From Glossina fuscipes (Eukaryota; Arthropoda; Insecta; Diptera; Glossinidae), in assembly GCF_014805625.2 (NCBI RefSeq), contig NW_023998605.1, forward strand, positions 339,538 to 403,537: a DNA stretch of 64,000 nucleotides, given 5' to 3'. How positions within the stretch are numbered: position 1 is the first letter of the stretch; every line of letters starts with the position of its first letter. Of the stretch, positions 59,061 to 64,000 are shown one piece after another. Below the pieces are notes generated by a model that was given only the letters and a program-made list of their open reading frames with translations, was not told the origin of the DNA and searched no databases. Made by a program: the position numbers and the translations under genes.

Positions 59061-59236
59061 CGCAACCAAATGGCTGTGTTTACATATTGAAAATAAACCT
59101 ACAGGCAACCAAATGGCTGTGTTTACATATTGAAAATAAACCTACACGCAANNNNNNNNNNCGCAACCAAATGGTTGTTTACATATTGAAAATAAACCTA
59201 CACGCAACCAAATGGCTGTGTTTACATATTGAAAAT
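59061..59236. repeat. 43-bp tandem repeat array with assembly gap
   Basis: Units begin CGCAACCAAATGGCTGTG and end AAAATAAACCTACA. Unit starts are at 59061, 59104, about 59147 (cut by the gap), 59162 (two bases short) and 59203 (partial). The true copy number is unknown. Confidence 0.9.
59152..59161. other. Assembly gap (10 N)
   Basis: Ten N in the array; a fixed-length placeholder where the assembler failed, probably because of the tandem repeat. Confidence 0.98.
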
Positions 59237-59859
59237 GAGGTTTCAACTTAGAGAGAGGCAAAGCCAACCTAAAATATAATGGAACATTGGCGGTGATTGC
59301 GACTATAAAAGAGTTGTGTCATAGCCAAGGGTAAATAGCCACTTGACTAGTCAACTTATACTGATGGGACTGTTGACTTTACGGATAGGGGATTGATTGG
59401 TTCAGCTTAATCGCCATCCCTGAAGGACTGATGAATACTTTCGTTAAGACATAAGTCGACTAGGGACGGCCGAGCGGCCCTGTAGGGCAAGGTAGGCTGC
59501 TATGACACCCGCGACGTATTTTTATCTTTTATAGAAACTTGTGATACGAAAACGTAAAAGGTAGTCATAGTCGGTCGGAACCAACACGAAATATTCAAAG
59601 CAATATTTAAGGAAAGTCGGGTCACCAGGCTGGTTTTCCTCCCACGCCTCTTAAAATTCGCGTAAATACTACAATCTCCTTGTGATTTAAATAAATAAAA
59701 ACTTAAAACCGAAGGTCCAAGTAATCTTTATATATATTCTTAAAAAGAGTCCTGGATTGGCTGAGTATACCCTGCCCAAGAAGACTCGTTACATACTATA
59801 GTGACCTATTACATTAATATGCAACTACCTATTACATTAATATGCAACTGTTTGAACTG
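59237..59859. other. No gene recognised
   Basis: Somewhat GC-richer than its surroundings near 59400-59520; no frame or repeat recognised. A direct duplication of CCTATTACATTAATATGCAACT lies at 59806-59849. Confidence 0.4.
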
Positions 59860-60135
59860 CTCCAGCCTACACGTTGACCTCTCAATCCGCGTACAATTGA
59901 AACGTTCGACGATACCATTCTACTGTGGTCTATACGGCACAGTGAAATGATCAAAGGCTTTATTGACAAAACGCATCTTCTGACAATTTTCTATCTTTTC
60001 CCCTGTTTGCTGTTTAACTATCCTTCTTTGAACTTCTTAAAGACTTCGTCTTTATTTCTCAAAAGTGAATGTATAGACGTCTAGGTTTATCAGCGTTAAG
60101 AGTAAGCACATCGGGCCAGTTCATTGTGTTACCAA
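59860..60135 (-). pseudogene. Ty1/copia integrase remnant
   Basis: On the minus strand: KDEVFKKFKE (family KxEvfxxFkxfk), then YRPQ-stop-NGIVERFN at about 59940-59893, the yTPQQNGvaERxNrT block with its catalytic Glu still present and one Gln changed to a stop. Frames shift between blocks. Confidence 0.65.
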
Positions 60136-60879
60136 CGAACTCCGGACCTTCCTTTCATGCTTGTCTTTAATAACTCCACCACTGTTTGTGAACTGAACAA
60201 TATGCTAGCATTAGCTAGATTTCATATTCGAGTTCAAAATTTTTTTTTGGCACATATATGCGCAAAAGGTGCAAGAATCGCTCTCTCATATCTGTCAAAT
60301 CAGACGTAAACAAAATAGCTTACATTTTATGTGAACATAGGTAGTTTCACAATTAGTATTGGTTGTATAGAGTTGCATTCATAAGAGATAATACCTACAA
60401 GTTGAAAACAAAATAAACTCCAAACAAACAAAAGGGTTAGCACATTTTTTTTTTTCCTTACATCGTCATATATATCGCCAACAATCCCAGTAAAATATTG
60501 TTAAATGTTGTTAATGAATAATCAAGTAATGTTGGAGAATGTAAATACGTCTGGACGAATGGTTCCTTTAGGCAGTAGAGGCACATCGACATTGTCGGAA
60601 AAGAAACTTTGTAAGACGTAGAAAAGCTCTACAGGACGCTTGAAATCCTCCTATGCAACTCGAAAAAGTGTGAGTAAATAAGTTTTATATTTATGGACCA
60701 TCTGTATAAAAATATATGTCTGTAACGCAAAGAACTTTTAATTTTATTGACTTGCGGGCTCTGCTTGGTTGCCACTTTCAAAAGCAATTGAAGACGAACC
60801 CACGTGTCATTGGTGCCCCAGCTAACTCGGGAGGAATGGAACGCCTTCAATGTTATTCCATGGACGCGCCGCAGCCGGT
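60136..60879. other. No gene recognised
   Basis: No coding or RNA feature recognised. Confidence 0.4.
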
Positions 60880-61060
60880 TACAACCAAAAAATATACGTG
60901 CTTTAAGCTAAACAAAGGCCGACGAACGGACGAAACTTACTTACCGAACAAAGTGATCTTAAGCCCTTTGACGCTTTTTAGCCTGTCCTACCTACGATCT
61001 CCACCGGCCCACGATCTTCAATGGAAGACCGCGAAGCTGCGTCCGCCAAGTTAATTGTTT
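60880..61060 (+). repeat. Dispersed repeat R, copy R6
   Basis: GACGAACGGACGAAACTTACTTACCGAAC, CTGTCCTACCTACGATCTCCACCGGCCCACGATC and GGAAGACCGCGAAGCTGCGT parallel R5 in order and orientation. Confidence 0.6.
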
Positions 61061-62524
61061 CTGTTTACAAAAAAAAGCAAATCTAGCAAATTTTTTTATT
61101 ATGTTCTCTTTTTAGTTATGAAGAAAAACATTAATATAAAAATTTATTTTATGAAACTATGTATATACAAAAAAATTTATCTTGGCATGCGAAAGCTAAA
61201 TTTGCTGCTGAATATTCAGGTTTTTACAATATATTATATACAAATTCTAAAAAAACACAATATGTTTTACCTAACTTTCCTCCTTTCCGTAGTGTATCAG
61301 AAATTTGGACGTATTGTTGTTAATATTTTTCGAATCTGGCAGTCCCTCTTCGCTTAGCTCTGTCATATTAACACTTCAACAATAATTGTACGTTGGCATT
61401 TCAATATTATATCTTTTATTCTTTCATGCGTCTATCGTATTATTTTTCTAGCTCACAACTACGCTCGAACAGAATTACAGTACGTAACAAATTGTCATGT
61501 ATTTCGACTAAGTCTTTAAATCTAGTTTGGTTTTGGTAAACATTAGCAACCATTTTTCTATATTATCATTTATAACATCATCACTATTCTTGCTTATACA
61601 TACATTTGTCGAGGGAATCCAAAGGAGCAACAAAAAGAAATGATATGCTTATTGTGTTTAAATAGGTAATCGAGTAATTTTTTTTTTTTCAATTGCCAAA
61701 AGACTTATTTTCATCATTTTGATTACCACATCATAGCACCCACATTAAATGTTCGTAGTACATTAATGCTAAATAATTTCACTTATCAACTTCTTTGTCA
61801 AATTTTCCTTTATGTTTTTTAAACATTTTTAACATGAAACTCGATGTAAATCTTTCAAACGGAAATTTTTATTGTTGGCCATTAATAACAATTCCAAAAG
61901 GCAGATTCCAGTAGAAATAATTCTCTTCCTTCTGTGTGTTTACAATGAAGTGTTGTGCCTCCGTTTATACAATTTTTAATGCATTGTATATGATTTTCCA
62001 CTACCAATTTTTTAGTTGACATTATAAATTAGAAAAAGAACAATCACAATTTTTGTAACGAATGTGAAAGACGAAACAATAAAACACGCAAAGCGGATTT
62101 TACCATAGAACGGAACAGGAACATTTAAAAATATGTATACATACTTTATTATTAAGTATTAAGCTTGCTTTCATTCTGTTTGTTTACATTCTCAAATACG
62201 CCGATCGCGGAAATTTATAGCCACGAATATAAGAATTGGTCGCATTTTTTTAATCCGCGAATAGTGAAACCGCGAATGAAAGAAGCGCGAATAAGGAAAT
62301 TTTACTGTATACCTTACAGCATAAGAAGTTAATTGTGTCGTTGCGTTGTACATTGCGGTGGTGTATTCCTATGTATTTCAAACACCCAGTCAGTCCAATT
62401 TACGCAAGAACATTCAAATAATGTTATTGAATGGTTCAAACCATGGTTTGGTTAACAAAGTAAAACAAATATATGTTTTTTTTTAAAACAAAGGAACCTT
62501 TTTTCTTTTATTCAATTTATTTTA
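61061..62524. other. No gene recognised
   Basis: AT-rich. The part 62195-62312 has repeated CGCGAAT words and ends AGGAAATTTTACTGTAT, like one end of a pogo/Tigger-type element, but I found no partner terminus. Confidence 0.4.
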
Positions 62525-64000
62525 TAAATATTATTATTATTATTATTTTAATTTTAGACTATTGAATTGAATTCTTAGACTAAAAAAAAAAGACATTGAG
62601 CACTAGCAACACAGGCTATCGGCTCTAATTTAAATAAATGGATATTAGATAATAAGCTTAGTAGTATTAATAAAGTAAAATATTGAATTGATATTCTGTT
62701 CTGAAGCTGATTGTAGAATGTTCAAAGGGTTAATCGTTCCAAATGCAATACTTCTAGCCAAGGAAAAGTTGAGGCAGAGAATGTGCTTTATAGTAAGAGT
62801 TTGTCCACAACTGCAGATTGGGGGAGAAGACTTCTTCAGGATCCATTGGTGAGTTGCAATTGTATGACCAAGGTGAATTCTCGAAAATGTTTGGATCTTG
62901 GTTTTCTCAACATTTGTTGGATATAGAGGTGGAGTTAATTGAGGGTTAACGCAAGAGTAGTGTTGATGATGGTATTGTAAATTTCCTTCTGCAATTTTCT
63001 CTTTAACTTTTCTTCCAATGTATCTTTGAAGATCCAACTTTTCCATGACATCATCCATAATTAGAGGAGCAGAAGCAGCATACTTTGCCGCTCGATCAGC
63101 CTGCTCATTTCCCTGTAAACCGATGTGACTTGGTACCCATAACATTTTAATTTTTCCGTCGGGTGTAGTAATTATATTCCTTAATTTGTTGATGGTGCTC
63201 CATCTCGAAGTCGAAGGGTTCCGGGTAGCTTGTAATACAGACAAACTGTCAGTAACAATGACGGTTTTGAGTTTGCTTTTATGGGCAAGGTTGGCAGCGT
63301 GAAGGATAGCTCTGGCTTCGGTTATGAAAGTTGAAGTGCTTTCGCGAAATATGTGGTTGAGAAGAACCCGTTCTGTAGCATCTACCACCGCACAAGCAGG
63401 AGGCAGACCAGGAGATTTTGAGCCGTCTGTGTACAAACGATTCCAACCAGTATTGTCCAATACTTGGGTTTTCTCAGCTATTATATTCCTGAAGACGTAA
63501 TTTGGAGTATCTTCTTTCTTGTGCATAGACAGTGAGGTGTCAAAAGAGCAGTCTTTCAAAATCCAGGGAGGTTTAACACCAAAAGAGCGGGAAATTTGTA
63601 AGGGAATGTTCAATTCCTTTGCGATGCACAAACAATGGTCAATTGCAGATGGTGACTTTGGAATTTTCTTCGCAATAATAATCTATCTTACGTCATCACC
63701 GAGAATGGATTTGTTTGAATTAAGAAGCTTAGGGACTATTTTAACTTTTAACTCATACAGTCTATTTTCTAAAGTTAGGAGACCAGTTTCAATTATAATA
63801 TTATTTATGGGCGTCGTCCGAAAAGCATAACAACTTGCTCTAACGGCTTGGTGATAGACCGGTTTAAGGATGTTGATATTAGATTTGCAGCTATTGCCAT
63901 AAATTATCAAAGCATAGTCAATCTTGCTTAACACAAGCATTTTGGTAAGATAAGCGATAGTGTTAATTTGCGCATGGCTTCTCCAAGCAACGTACTGTAT
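62525..64000 (-). mobile_element. I-like LINE copy B3, runs off the window
   Basis: Minus-strand element entering from beyond 64000 and ending in a (TAA)n tail at about 62527-62547 (read as TTA on +). Nearly identical to B2 in the shared ORF2 C-terminus. Downstream of the stop it has the same 3' UTR words as B2 (AGCCGATAGCCTGTG, GCTCAATGTCTTTTTTT). Confidence 0.9.
62645..63940 (-). pseudogene. B3 ORF2 C-terminus with RNase H, one nonsense codon
   Basis: One reading frame from at least 63940 to the stop at 62645, broken only by TAG at 63685-63683, where B2 has AAG (Lys after GDDVR). The RNase H blocks LYTDGSK, TEARAIL, VTDSLSVLQ and GNEQADRAAK are all present. Relative to B2 it has a two-codon deletion in the C-terminal motif (HILCLNFSLARS instead of HILCDCLKFSLARS), removing a cysteine. 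Confidence 0.85.

Noticed and set aside
1..64000. CRISPR arrays, operons, rRNA genes
   Set aside because: No regular short direct repeats with unique spacers, no ribosomal RNA sequence, and the spliced genes mark this as eukaryotic DNA.

Overview
The window looks like nuclear DNA of a higher (schizophoran) fly. It is AT-rich and has short introns with GT-AG (once GC-AG) borders. It carries a fly-type ornithine decarboxylase and a fly-type leucine-rich-repeat surface protein, and dense debris of insect retrotransposons (I-like and CR1-like LINEs, Ty3/gypsy, Ty1/copia). A tephritid or another acalyptrate/calyptrate is plausible, but the species cannot be fixed from the sequence alone.

Only two host genes could be reconstructed. 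(1) Ornithine decarboxylase, + strand, 10708-16942: seven coding exons, 409 residues. All the PLP-binding and catalytic residues I could place are present, and a 4.1-kb intron precedes the last exon. (2) A secreted or membrane-anchored LRR protein, - strand, 21111-18360: seven coding exons, 506 residues, with a signal peptide, LRRNT, LRR array, LRRCT and a hydrophobic C-terminus suggesting a GPI anchor. One of its introns uses a GC donor. The two genes converge, with 1.4 kb between their stop codons.

Layout. 1-10.7 kb: mostly non-coding, with a possible RNase H scrap, members of three dispersed repeat families (called R, C and D here) and a decayed CR1-like LINE (A1, 6.2-8.8 kb, - strand). 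10.7-21.1 kb: the two genes. 21.1-27.8 kb: no gene seen; it includes a CAA-rich tract and a long pyrimidine-rich tract. 27.8-64 kb: a pile-up of transposon remnants in both orientations. Here an I-like LINE (B1) sits inside a CR1-like LINE (A2), a second CR1-like copy (A3) is apparently split by gypsy pol sequence, and a better-preserved CR1-like copy (A4) lies at 50.9-53.6 kb. Two closely similar I-like copies (B2 +, B3 -) face each other tail to tail, and at least five separate gypsy fragments and one copia integrase fragment are present.

No autonomous intact element was found. The best-preserved transposon frames are a 497-codon ORF2 C-terminus with a complete RNase H domain (56227-57720), a 267-codon I-type RT segment (29814-30617) and a 329-codon CR1-like RT segment (51441-52430). 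A 10-base N run inside a 43-bp tandem array marks an assembly gap. The most unusual local structures are a roughly 120-bp tandem duplication spanning a LINE 3' end and its gypsy flank, a (TAAA)n tract dropped into a reverse-transcriptase frame, and a six-copy dispersed repeat (R) of unrecognised class. No clearly new biological system was found.
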